In this document: one piece after another, positions 1 through 7,476 of the stretch
How the letters are laid out: every line of letters begins with the position of its first letter
How positions within the stretch are numbered: position 1 is the first letter of the stretch
Assembly (NCBI RefSeq): GCF_001639145.1
Contig: NZ_LROY01000002.1
Location: 1,768,501-1,832,500 of the forward strand
Reading direction: 5' to 3'
Length of the DNA stretch: 64,000 nucleotides
Source: Microbulbifer sp. Q7
GTDB lineage: Bacteria; Pseudomonadota; Gammaproteobacteria; Pseudomonadales; Cellvibrionaceae
Notes under the pieces: model-generated
What the model saw: only the letters and a program-made list of their open reading frames with translations
Databases searched by the model: none
Told to the model about the DNA's origin: nothing
Program-made: the position numbers and the translations under genes

Positions 1-427
1 TCAGCACTCGATCTTGAAGCTTGACCAGGAAAAAATTCAGGAGCTGATTGATTTTAGTCGCTTGGAAGCTGAGGTGGTCAGGCTTGATGACTTGATAACA
101 AAAGCGGAACTTGAAATACAAAGTTCACTTCATGGGTCAGCAGCGGAGAGAAAGGCGAGACTTAAGAACGCCAAGAAAAAGCCAGATAAAAGGCGGTGTT
201 TCGTAGATGTTTTCGTTCGTAACCCAGATGTTGTGGCTGAAGTTCTTTCTCGCGCCAATGGGACCTGTGAAAACTGTGGTAACGAAGCTCCGTTTATTAG
301 AAGGTCTAACGGAGAGCCATACCTCGAGGTGCACCATAAAATCCGTCTAGCCGATGACGGCGAGGACAGTGTCGAAAATGCAATTGCGCTATGCCCCAAT
401 TGCCACAGAATGGCGCACTATGGTTAA
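1..427 (+). CDS. HNH endonuclease, C-terminal part (5' end outside window)
   Basis: The reading frame is open to the left edge and the first possible start inside the window is only a TTG at 14, so the gene is probably cut by the window. The visible 137 residues have a helical, charged N-terminal part and a C-terminal HNH nuclease domain: a CENCG zinc knuckle, then LEVHHK, then ALCPNCHR. This is the Cys4 plus His-His-His arrangement of McrA-like HNH enzymes, which cut DNA using a metal held by the beta-beta-alpha fold. Many relatives are restriction or defence nucleases that carry a separate recognition domain at the N-terminus, which would lie outside the window. It sits at the edge of a tRNA-integrated island, so a role in restriction or defence is reasonable but unproven. 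Confidence 0.8.
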   Translation, partial: QHSILKLDQEKIQELIDFSRLEAEVVRLDDLITKAELEIQSSLHGSAAERKARLKNAKKKPDKRRCFVDVFVRNPDVVAEVLSRANGTCENCGNEAPFIRRSNGEPYLEVHHKIRLADDGEDSVENAIALCPNCHRMAHYG

Positions 428-472
428 AAGTAATTTTAGTGCGACTGCGGACCTTTCTGCCCCCCGAAAGTA

Positions 473-682
473 TTGACAGATACTATGTGTAATTTGAAAA
501 GCTGTACAGCCGCCATCCTGCGGGGACAGTTTCGCCCTTCGCCAGCTGCCTCTAAGTATTGCGGAGATAAGTGCAAACTGACAATTCGGATGGAGGCCGT
601 CGAGATGTTGGCAGCTGCCAAATCCCTTGGTGGGGGCTATCTTTGTCTAAACCTCCAGCGTAAGCCTAAGAAGAATAGATAG
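473..682 (+). CDS. Possible small Cys-motif protein
   Basis: A 69-residue frame starting at TTG 473, or at ATG 485. It has two cysteine pairs: C-x4-C (CNLKSC) and, about 24 residues later, YCGDKCK. The second pair resembles the 'YCSDxCR' half of small zinc ribbons used in DNA- or RNA-associated proteins. The basic tail (QRKPKKNR) fits nucleic-acid contact. The Shine-Dalgarno signal is weak, and the 3' end overlaps the convergent membrane-protein gene by 46 bases. It directly follows the HNH nuclease gene, so it may be co-transcribed. It is kept as a tentative gene because of the cysteine spacing only; an accidental frame is possible. Confidence 0.3.
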   Translation: MTDTMCNLKSCTAAILRGQFRPSPAASKYCGDKCKLTIRMEAVEMLAAAKSLGGGYLCLNLQRKPKKNR

Positions 683-2325
683 ATGAATGTAAAGGCAAGC
701 ATTGCATATATCGTCAAGAAGATTTTGAATCTTGTTGTCGCTGTGATGTAGTCCTCGACAAGTAATCTTTCTTCACGCCAAATTGAAAATGGGACAACTA
801 AAACCTTGATTGGGTATTCCACTGCTACTGATATCTTTTCAAGGTCGACGTTGCATTCGCTTGAGTATGGAGAGTAACAGTCAGAGATAGTGGTAAAAAT
901 AATCGCTACAGTTAATACGAATAACCATAAGAGGCATTTTATAGGCTTCTCCGTGCTCATTCCGTAGTCTGAGAATCGGCTGTATAGCGCTGACCAGCTA
1001 AATCTTTCTTCCCACCACCGCCTGAGTCTATTTGTTTTTCCTTGAGCGATCTTGTGGTTCATGCAGTCATGCTCTAGGGCGAAGAAGGTGCCAGCTTGTA
1101 TATGGTCTCCTTGTTCTTCGAGGATTTTAAAAATTCTTCTGTATGCTCTTTCTGCAGCAAATCCATGTCTCATTGTAAAGCATTCTTTAGGGGGGAATAT
1201 TGCGCCATTTGCTAGAGCTTCCGCCCCAATGTTTGGTACTCCAGTAACGTCAGTTCCACTCAGAATTAGCATCTTATGTAGTTTGCAATCATCTATTGTT
1301 AGATTGGCGAGGCTGCAGTCTTTAATCTCAAGCCTTGATAGAGATTTCTCTTTCCCCAGGGCTTCTGATTTTATTGTGATATCTTCACATTGAGTTGATT
1401 TTATGGATATTTCTGGAGAATTCTCAGCAACAGTAAAAGTTATCTTTCCATTCGCTTTCGTATTTTTAACTTCTAAAAAATTAGCCACCCCATTTCGGAA
1501 AAAAAATCTCTCTTTATTTTCTGACTCGTCTGTCATGGTTACATGATTCAGGGAAGTTTTTACCCAAATTCCATGGACTTCTACATGACCGATAGTGGAT
1601 TTCTCTACTTTCAATGTATTTGAAGGTGAGCGCTGAGATGGCGGGCTTGAAGTTGTTCGGACAGTTAGTGTATCAACTGTGATACCTTCTAGCGTTAAGC
1701 TCGAGTTATTCTCGGGGATACCTACGGTTACTGAGCTATCTTCTTTTTTTGGGGGACTTATAGAACTTATTAGTATTTGTCTTGTTTTAGATTCTTTTTC
1801 AATCTGAATGGTTAGATTTTGTATCGCTGAGTCGGTTACCTTTAGTTTGCCGTCTACCTTGCAGCGTGAAAGAGCTAAATGGTTTGCATTGACACCATCA
1901 AAAGTTATGTCACCAAGAAAGTCAACTTGATCAAACCTTAGCTGCTCTAATTGGGGGGGGCTCCTAAAGGCTGCTCCAGGCGGGAAGGATGCTCGGTTTC
2001 TTCCCTGTGTGCTTGAGAAATCTGAGATGTTAGCTTTCAGAGCTTCACTTAAGAAGTCGTTGAACTTTGCAACGGCTACTACATCAAGTTCGTGCTTTCT
2101 TCCTACAACCTGCCGAAACTTGCGATTTACTGATGGGGTTGTCTCAATTTCCGTTGGCTTTTCATCGTGTTCTTGGATTATGTAGTTGTTGTCTGGAAGA
2201 TGTAACCAGCAATAACTCAAAAGCTCTGCACGTCTGAGATGATGTTCATCAATTTGTACGGCGGCGTATACAATTGCGCCGGGTACAGTTTGATACGGAC
2301 ATTCTGGTGATTTACAAGTCGACAT
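637..2325 (-). CDS. Membrane-anchored beta-helix (pentapeptide-like) protein
   Basis: 562 residues, no known function. The order visible is: a short Cys-rich head (CKSPECP, then CWLHLPD near residue 40); a long stretch from about 125 to 390 with short regular strands (for example FDQVDFLGDITFDGV), typical of right-handed beta-helices of the pentapeptide class; a helical block near 395-460 (AERAYRRIFKILEEQGD, then AGTFFALEHD); and two membrane segments, about 468-488 and 533-555. The C-terminal half matches the usual end of membrane pentapeptide-repeat proteins, where helices bundle and anchor the beta-helix. The gene is clearly AT-rich compared with the rest of the window, a sign of horizontal transfer. 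It lies between a nuclease remnant and a secreted nuclease in the tRNA-Ser island. Function unknown. Confidence 0.75.
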   Translation of the reverse strand: MSTCKSPECPYQTVPGAIVYAAVQIDEHHLRRAELLSYCWLHLPDNNYIIQEHDEKPTEIETTPSVNRKFRQVVGRKHELDVVAVAKFNDFLSEALKANISDFSSTQGRNRASFPPGAAFRSPPQLEQLRFDQVDFLGDITFDGVNANHLALSRCKVDGKLKVTDSAIQNLTIQIEKESKTRQILISSISPPKKEDSSVTVGIPENNSSLTLEGITVDTLTVRTTSSPPSQRSPSNTLKVEKSTIGHVEVHGIWVKTSLNHVTMTDESENKERFFFRNGVANFLEVKNTKANGKITFTVAENSPEISIKSTQCEDITIKSEALGKEKSLSRLEIKDCSLANLTIDDCKLHKMLILSGTDVTGVPNIGAEALANGAIFPPKECFTMRHGFAAERAYRRIFKILEEQGDHIQAGTFFALEHDCMNHKIAQGKTNRLRRWWEERFSWSALYSRFSDYGMSTEKPIKCLLWLFVLTVAIIFTTISDCYSPYSSECNVDLEKISVAVEYPIKVLVVPFSIWREERLLVEDYITATTRFKIFLTIYAMLAFTFIYLFFLGLRWRFRQR

Positions 2326-2418
2326 TATATTCCTTATCTTTTATTGCCGCCTGATGACGAAGTTGTGCACTTATTATATCTGCGCAGTTCCGCTTGATTT
2401 CTGTCACATTTTTGTGGT

Positions 2419-3234
2419 CTAGCAATTTTCTGATACGAACGTATTAGAGTTGCTCTGGACTTCTTTTATTCGCCGCTCTCTTTCACATTCCCACAAGTCA
2501 ACAGGGTCTTGCCAATTCCAAGCTTCAAACAGTCGCTTCTGTGCTCGTGATAGTGAAAGGCCATAAGTGTCGGCCATGTAGAGGTACGTCCGTGCGATAT
2601 CCCCTTTGCGGTTGGCCGGAGGTTGTACTGCGCGTTGCTTGAAGTCCACTTTGAACTCGACGTTGCCGTACTGCCCAAAACTATCCCCCAGTTCCGTGAA
2701 ACGGTAGTTTGAGCGATCACCATTAAGCTCTCCTATCGCCGGGACGAGGTTGTGCATGTCGGCCTCGGCCATACGGAATAACTCATCATTCCGGCTGCAG
2801 CTCTTCCTCCCACCGGTTTGCCAGCACTGCCTCTGGTGACCGATGACCCAAGCAGGAACTACGTGCTCCCACTCAATGCGGCTTCCCCGGTTAGCGTTCT
2901 TGCGGGGCTTATATCCGCAGGTGGTCCAGTCGGGCACAAGCTTCTTTCCCTGGCGGTGGTAGGCGCAGCCAGAATAGAAGGCGACTTGATCAGCTGGTTC
3001 CCGATACACAGCCGATGAGAGGACACGCTTTGCTTGGGAGAATGTGGTGATGGAGTTTCGATCACTCTTAAGTGACGCAGTCTCCACTGAGGGGGTTGGG
3101 ACGTTTGCGGAGCGGTGGCAGTGGTACTCACCACGCTTACGGTCGTTATGACACCCCTCGGCATTAAGGCCCCCGCCATGAGCGAAGACCAAGGCTGGCA
3201 TGAGGAATAGGGTGGCGGCAAGGATAGAGCGCAT
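2419..3234 (-). CDS. endA: Secreted endonuclease I family DNase
   Basis: 271 residues with a clear signal peptide (about 1-18, ending VFAHG), so it acts in the periplasm or outside the cell. Residues 19-41 form a YHYH-type segment (HGGGLNAEGC, then GEYHCHR) often found in front of secreted nuclease or calcium-binding domains. The catalytic domain follows at about 70-270: EWEHVVPAW with the likely general-base His at 124, DMHNLVPA, and LNGDRSN. These are the hallmarks of the endonuclease I/EndA/Vvn family, which degrades extracellular DNA nonspecifically with a single Mg2+ or Ca2+. Several cysteines suggest disulfides. Possible uses are nutrient scavenging, biofilm turnover, or a barrier to incoming DNA. 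It is island cargo and divergent from umuDC. Confidence 0.9.
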   Translation of the reverse strand: MRSILAATLFLMPALVFAHGGGLNAEGCHNDRKRGEYHCHRSANVPTPSVETASLKSDRNSITTFSQAKRVLSSAVYREPADQVAFYSGCAYHRQGKKLVPDWTTCGYKPRKNANRGSRIEWEHVVPAWVIGHQRQCWQTGGRKSCSRNDELFRMAEADMHNLVPAIGELNGDRSNYRFTELGDSFGQYGNVEFKVDFKQRAVQPPANRKGDIARTYLYMADTYGLSLSRAQKRLFEAWNWQDPVDLWECERERRIKEVQSNSNTFVSENC

Positions 3235-3309
3235 GTATGTCCCGTCGTTGGTTTATTCTACTGTTGGATATTGTGCCAAAGAACGGTCAGTTCTGCTGCA
3301 GTCAGAGTA

Positions 3310-3338
3310 TTGACCGAAGCACGTAGGTTGCCCAAAAT
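3310..3338 (+). promoter_or_regulatory. Predicted umuDC promoter
   Basis: The -35 is TTGACC (3310-3315), followed by a 17-base spacer and -10 CAAAAT (3333-3338). The -10 touches the LexA box. The start of transcription would fall at about 3344-3346, that is, on the umuD start codon, which suggests a leaderless or nearly leaderless message. Confidence 0.45.
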
Positions 3339-3357
3339 ACTGTATATGAATACAGTA
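3338..3357 (+). promoter_or_regulatory. LexA (SOS) box
   Basis: The sequence tactgtatatgaatacagta is a near-perfect copy of the gammaproteobacterial LexA operator, CTGT-N8-ACAG with TA on both sides. It overlaps the -10 region and the umuD start codon (ATG 3346). Bound LexA would therefore block both polymerase and the translation start, so umuDC should be induced by DNA damage. Confidence 0.9.
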
Positions 3358-4002
3358 TCCCCTACTCCCGTACCTTTCCTGCCTGTCGCTGTCTCAGCGG
3401 GCTTTCCCTCGCCAGCAGCCGCCTACTCTGCCAAGCCCTTGATCTTGGACGACTGGCTTTGGCCGACACGTTCAGCTTGCCAGTTGGCCGCTTGGGGGAG
3501 TGATGGCCGCACATACCTCATTCTGGACTTGGCAATGCGACCGGTGGCTGGAGACCAGCTCTGGGTCGCGAACATGGACGAACTACTGGACTGGCCTTGT
3601 GCGCAGGCGTCTGAGCCCGGTATAGGCGTCGTGGTTGCCGCTACTATCCGCCTGTATCGTCGCCGGCCTGACCCCGGCCCCAAGCCTCAATCTGTGCACG
3701 ACTGGTTAATCCGTCGTCCCTTTGCGACTTACCTCGTGAAGGCTGAAGGGCGTTCTATGACTGGTCATGGATTACACCATGGGAGTCTGCTGGTGGTTGA
3801 CCGCAGCTGCGAGCTCCACGATGGTGATATCGTCATCGCAGGTTGTGCCGATGGCTTCTTGGTTAAGCAGTACCGAACTAAACCCGGCCGTCTGGTCGCT
3901 GGTAATACTGACTATCCCGATATCGTTCTGGAGCGAGCTCCTCAATACGATCTGGATGGAGTGGTGATCGCCAGCCTCACTCGTCATCGGGGGCCAGCAT
4001 GA
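3346..4002 (+). CDS. umuD: UmuD-type autoprotease with an extra S24-like segment
   Basis: 218 residues from ATG 3346. This start was chosen because it lies at the promoter; the frame extends upstream only with a poor TTG before the LexA box. The N-terminus has the cleavage motif SAGFPSPAAAY (Ala-Gly bond). The C-terminal part has the serine-lysine dyad: Ser137 in EGRSM and Lys174 in FLVKQ, as in UmuD/LexA S24 peptidases, which cleave themselves on RecA-ssDNA filaments to make active UmuD'. Ordinary UmuD is about 140 residues. Here about 80 extra residues lie between the cleavage site and the catalytic domain. They resemble a decayed second S24 domain (WGSDGRTYLILDLAM, VAGDQLWVAN, GIGVVVAATIRLYRR) without the catalytic lysine. 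The stop overlaps the umuC start as ATGA. Confidence 0.88.
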   Translation: MNTVSPTPVPFLPVAVSAGFPSPAAAYSAKPLILDDWLWPTRSACQLAAWGSDGRTYLILDLAMRPVAGDQLWVANMDELLDWPCAQASEPGIGVVVAATIRLYRRRPDPGPKPQSVHDWLIRRPFATYLVKAEGRSMTGHGLHHGSLLVVDRSCELHDGDIVIAGCADGFLVKQYRTKPGRLVAGNTDYPDIVLERAPQYDLDGVVIASLTRHRGPA

Positions 4003-5276
4003 AGCGCTGGGACTTACAGGCCAATCAGATCGCTCTCGTCGATGTAAATAACTTCTATGTGTCCTCTGAGAGAGCCTTCGACCCGTCAATTCGACATAAG
4101 CCCGTCGCGGTTTACTCGAATAATGATGGTTGCGTAATCGCTCGATGTGCAGAGGTTAAGGCCATGGGAGTGAAGATGGGCGCACCGGTGTTTGAAGTAC
4201 GGGGGGTGTTACGCGAAAGAGGTGTTGTTACCCGAAGCAGCAATTACACGCTCTACCATGACATGTCCTGCCGCTTTATTTCATCGCTGGAGCAGTTCTG
4301 CCCAGAGGTGGAGCAGTACAGTATCGATGAGAGCTTCCTCCACTTTCGGGGCTTCGGCGAACGATTAGCAGAACATTGTCAGCGACTGGTGTCAGCAGTG
4401 CACCAGTGGACGTCTATGCCATGCTGTGCCGGGATTGCCCCAACGCGAACCTTGGCTAAGGCCGCAAACCACTTCGCCAAGACCCTAGGTGTGCCTGGCG
4501 GCGTCCTACAGATCAATACTGAATACCACCGCCAGCAGCTCTTGAGGCAGCTGCCTGTTGGAGAGGTCTGGGGGATTGGTCGACGCCTTTCGGAGCGCCT
4601 TGGAGCGATGGGAATTACCAGTGCCTGGGAGCTTTCAGTAGCCCATCTTCCGACGTTACGGAAAACGCTTGGCGTGACTGCGGAGCGTACTTCCCGCGAA
4701 CTGCAGGGCATACCCTGCATCGAGCTCGCACCAATGGATCGTGTCAAGAACGAGATCGTATCGGGTCGAACATTCGGTAAGCTTTTACATGATTTCGATG
4801 CACTGATGGCTGCGGTGGCCAATCACGTAATGCTTAGTTGCGAAAAGCTGGCCGCGCAGTCTGGAGCTGCTGGGCGTTTGACCGTCACTACCCAACGAAG
4901 GAAGCCCGGCGGCGAGTGGCGAGAGGCATCTGCTTTTACTGAGTTGCGCCCTGCCTGCTGTGTGCCGTCCGTACTGATGGGAACAGCACGGCACTGCCTG
5001 AAGGAGGTCTTCGCAGAGGGCTACGAATATCGCAGAGCTGTAGTGATGTTATCTGCACTGGAGTCAGAAGCCGAATTACAGAGTGACCTGTTCTCCAACA
5101 ATCCGAGCAAAGACGATGGTTTAGCCAAGTGTCTCACAGCCATTAACCAGCGATTGGGACGAGGGAAAGTAGTACTAGCGAGCTCAAGGCTTTCTAACGA
5201 CTGGCTGATGCAGAGGGAGTTTCTATCTCCCGCCTACACCACAGACTTCAGGGAATTACCTACAGCCCTTACCTAA
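3999..5276 (+). CDS. umuC: DNA polymerase V catalytic subunit (Y family)
   Basis: 425 residues, full length for UmuC. The N-terminus (IALVDVNNFYVSSERAF) holds the first catalytic aspartate, and YSIDESFLHF near residue 110 carries the second acidic pair. The helix-hairpin-helix of the thumb (GVWGIGRRLSERLGAMGI), the little-finger domain (about 240-350) and a UmuC-type C-terminus follow. With UmuD' and RecA it performs error-prone synthesis across DNA lesions. It is co-transcribed with umuD (4-base overlap) under LexA control. UmuDC pairs are common on mobile elements, which fits its place next to an integrase. Confidence 0.95.
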   Translation: MKRWDLQANQIALVDVNNFYVSSERAFDPSIRHKPVAVYSNNDGCVIARCAEVKAMGVKMGAPVFEVRGVLRERGVVTRSSNYTLYHDMSCRFISSLEQFCPEVEQYSIDESFLHFRGFGERLAEHCQRLVSAVHQWTSMPCCAGIAPTRTLAKAANHFAKTLGVPGGVLQINTEYHRQQLLRQLPVGEVWGIGRRLSERLGAMGITSAWELSVAHLPTLRKTLGVTAERTSRELQGIPCIELAPMDRVKNEIVSGRTFGKLLHDFDALMAAVANHVMLSCEKLAAQSGAAGRLTVTTQRRKPGGEWREASAFTELRPACCVPSVLMGTARHCLKEVFAEGYEYRRAVVMLSALESEAELQSDLFSNNPSKDDGLAKCLTAINQRLGRGKVVLASSRLSNDWLMQREFLSPAYTTDFRELPTALT

Positions 5277-5459
5277 AATTCAGCCACCTATCACCAGTCT
5301 GAGCTTGCTCACCCCTACAGCATTCCCAATAATAACCGCACCTCAAGTGTTCAGCCTCTCACCACTATCACAATCGCCACCACATCGATGGCGATGAATT
5401 CGACACTGCAGGGCTTTATACCGAACTATTCCATTTAAATCTCTTGCGAGTAGCTGGCC

Positions 5460-7157
5460 TTATTTGAGCTCGGTGTAGTGCTTCACCGGGAGCTGAACCC
5501 GTTCAAGCTGCTGTATGACCTTATTAGCGGTGTCGATACCGATACCACCATAACCACGCCCGACTGAAGAACCTTGATGCCCAGTAATTGCGTCGTGAAC
5601 ATCTTCCGCCACGTTTAGGCGACGACAGGCCGTCTTGAACGTATGGCGAAATGCATGGACAGGCTGCAAGCCTTCAGCAATGCCAAGCGCCTTGAATTGA
5701 GTACCTAGCATTCGACTGAGCCCTGCCGACAATGTGCCGTCAGTATTTGGCTTCAGCATTGAAAAGACGCGATGGCTGGTAGCGGTCTTGTGCTTCCTGT
5801 GTTGCAGTCGCCCCTGCTCCACGTATTCAAGGAAGCCAAGGTCGAGGAGATGCTCGTGGATAGGCACAAGGCGAGGCTCACCGTTCTTGGTGCGTTTGTC
5901 ATCAGCGTTAGGATTGATATCGATACACCAGACGCCCTCCTCCTGCTTTACATCTGAAAGGTGAAGCTGAGCAACCTCATTGAGCCGCGCGCCGGTGTAG
6001 TGGCAAATTAATGGAACCCAGAATAATGACAGGCCGTAGTCAGTGTCGACCCTGCGCACCGGCTCGAACTTATGCCGGAACAAGTCAGAGCCGAATACCT
6101 TCTGTAAGTCAGCATCAGAATAGCCAGTCTTCTTGGGTGACGACTTCGCCGCCTTCCGTGCTACCCGTTTCAATGAGCCAGTGAACGGGTTCTCTTCGAT
6201 GTAGTGATGATCGACAGCTACAGAGAACAACGACTGGAACAGCCGAACATCCTTCTTGACAGTGTTCGATGCCACACGCTGCTCGTCGCCCTTCTCCGCC
6301 CAAGCAATTTGATCCTCCAGAGAGAGCGCCTTTATGTCCCTGCGCTTGGTAACCGGTCGGAGAATGAGCCGGTTTACGAATGTAGAGGCGTGTTGTTTGG
6401 TGACCTGCTGAACAGGAATATCTCCTCCAACATGGCCAACAAACCAGCGTACCACCTGATCGATGTCCCTGAACCGCTTCAACAGCGCCGGCTTCTGACT
6501 CGGGGTTGCCTGGACAAGCTCAGTGGCCCTGTACTCTTCATACAGTGCAGTGATCGTAATTGAATTATCGACAAGGGCGCGACCAGCTTCAGACAAATTC
6601 GCCTCAGTGAGCGTTGTACCTAACTCATGGCCCCACTTGTCGCCACCGCGAAAGACCAGAGCATCTGTGAGCATGTCCCATTTATCCAACAGAGCTTTGC
6701 TGACACCTTCGAACGCTTTACTCCTAGGAGAGATCGCAATGTTTCGGGCATGGAAGAAGTCCAACAGCAAACCATCAGCAGCTTTCTTGGTGGGCGTCAT
6801 GTTGGGCGTTAGTCGGTGAAGATAATTGATGTAGTCGACAATGCTGTCAGCCTCCTCCATCAGCTCCACCTGATATCGAATACACATCTCGGCAAGCGTG
6901 AAGAGATCGACAGGTTTGAGCTTTAGGGAGTCATTTCGCTTGGGTGCCAGCTTCAACCTGGCCTCAGTGACAAGCTTGTCCAATTCGACACGGACAACAG
7001 CCGCACGGGCTGCGGCCTCTGCCTTGTTCTTGGTCTTCAGAGATCGTTCAAAGTACTTCTTGCCGATGATTTTTTGTACATCGACAGGAACACGCTCACG
7101 GACGTACCAGTAACCGTTGCTCTTCTGAAACATGCTGAGAATGATATAGCGACCCAC
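5460..7157 (-). CDS. Tyrosine recombinase (island integrase)
   Basis: About 565 residues from GTG 7157, chosen because GGAGG lies 8 bases upstream; ATG 7133 or ATG 7163 are alternatives. The N-terminus (GYWYVRERVPVDVQ) is the strand-rich start seen in DUF6538-type integrases, followed by a SAM-like core-binding region (about 230-320). The catalytic domain shows the first Arg in HYTGARLNEVAQL, the HAFRHTF box (H-x-x-R), GHQG, and the likely nucleophile Tyr in GRGYGG near the C-terminus. It catalyses site-specific integration and excision. The gene is read away from the adjacent tRNA-Ser and lies 112 bases from its 3' end, the typical layout of an element integrated in a tRNA 3' end, with the cargo (umuDC, endA and others) on the far side. 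Confidence 0.92.
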   Translation of the reverse strand: MGRYIILSMFQKSNGYWYVRERVPVDVQKIIGKKYFERSLKTKNKAEAAARAAVVRVELDKLVTEARLKLAPKRNDSLKLKPVDLFTLAEMCIRYQVELMEEADSIVDYINYLHRLTPNMTPTKKAADGLLLDFFHARNIAISPRSKAFEGVSKALLDKWDMLTDALVFRGGDKWGHELGTTLTEANLSEAGRALVDNSITITALYEEYRATELVQATPSQKPALLKRFRDIDQVVRWFVGHVGGDIPVQQVTKQHASTFVNRLILRPVTKRRDIKALSLEDQIAWAEKGDEQRVASNTVKKDVRLFQSLFSVAVDHHYIEENPFTGSLKRVARKAAKSSPKKTGYSDADLQKVFGSDLFRHKFEPVRRVDTDYGLSLFWVPLICHYTGARLNEVAQLHLSDVKQEEGVWCIDINPNADDKRTKNGEPRLVPIHEHLLDLGFLEYVEQGRLQHRKHKTATSHRVFSMLKPNTDGTLSAGLSRMLGTQFKALGIAEGLQPVHAFRHTFKTACRRLNVAEDVHDAITGHQGSSVGRGYGGIGIDTANKVIQQLERVQLPVKHYTELK

Positions 7158-7171
7158 GGCCATTGCCTCCA

Positions 7172-7209
7172 AATGTGAAGCAATTTTTCAAGCCAATGTG
7201 AAGCAATTT
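7172..7209. repeat. Direct repeat before the integrase gene
   Basis: Two copies of aatgtgaagcaattt at 7172-7186 and 7195-7209, offset by 23 bases (about two helical turns). They lie between the integrase start and the tRNA-Ser 3' end, where integrase arm sites or an operator for the integrase promoter would be expected. The role is inferred from position only. Confidence 0.6.
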
Positions 7210-7233
7210 GATAGGGGCTAGTTAGCCAGAAAC

Positions 7234-7259
7234 AAAAAAGCCCCGAAAAATCAGGGCTT
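7234..7259 (-). terminator. Terminator after tRNA-Ser
   Basis: On the minus strand: stem AAGCCC...GGGCTT with an 8-9 base loop, followed by a run of T. It lies 10 bases beyond the encoded CCA end of tRNA-Ser, so it would end the tRNA transcript and insulate the integrase gene. Confidence 0.75.
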
Positions 7260-7268
7260 CTTGATAGA

Positions 7269-7356
7269 TGGCGGTGAGGGAGGGATTCGAACCCTCGATG
7301 CCTTTCGACATACACACTTTCCAGGCGTGCTCCTTCGGCCACTCGGACACCTCACC
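7269..7356 (-). tRNA. tRNA-Ser (GGA)
   Basis: 88 bases with encoded CCA. The acceptor arms are GGTGAGG (7356-7350) and CCTCACC (7279-7273). The anticodon loop CTGGAAA gives anticodon GGA (serine, UCC/UCU codons). A long variable arm of class II type and the T-loop GGTTCGAATCC are present. Its 3' end faces the integrase and is the probable attachment site of the island. Confidence 0.96.
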
Positions 7357-7403
7357 AAATTGTCTTGCTAATCAGTAACATAGCTCCCAATCAGCGAGCG
7401 CGC

Positions 7404-7432
7404 ACTTTACAGAAAGGTGGCGGTGGGTGCAA
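7404..7432 (-). promoter_or_regulatory. Predicted promoter of tRNA-Ser
   Basis: On the minus strand: -35 TTGCAC (7432-7427), a 17-base spacer, then -10 TAAAGT (7409-7404), followed directly by a GC-rich discriminator (GCGCGC). This arrangement is typical of stable RNA genes under stringent control. It lies about 48 bases upstream of the tRNA. Confidence 0.6.
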
Positions 7433-7476
7433 GTGTATTTCGGAATTTTCCGCCACTTGCGCCCAATGTGCAGCGA

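Noticed and set aside
436..621. A 61-codon minus-strand frame opposite the small Cys-motif frame
   Set aside because: No ribosome site, motif or domain; the plus-strand frame has the better Cys pattern.
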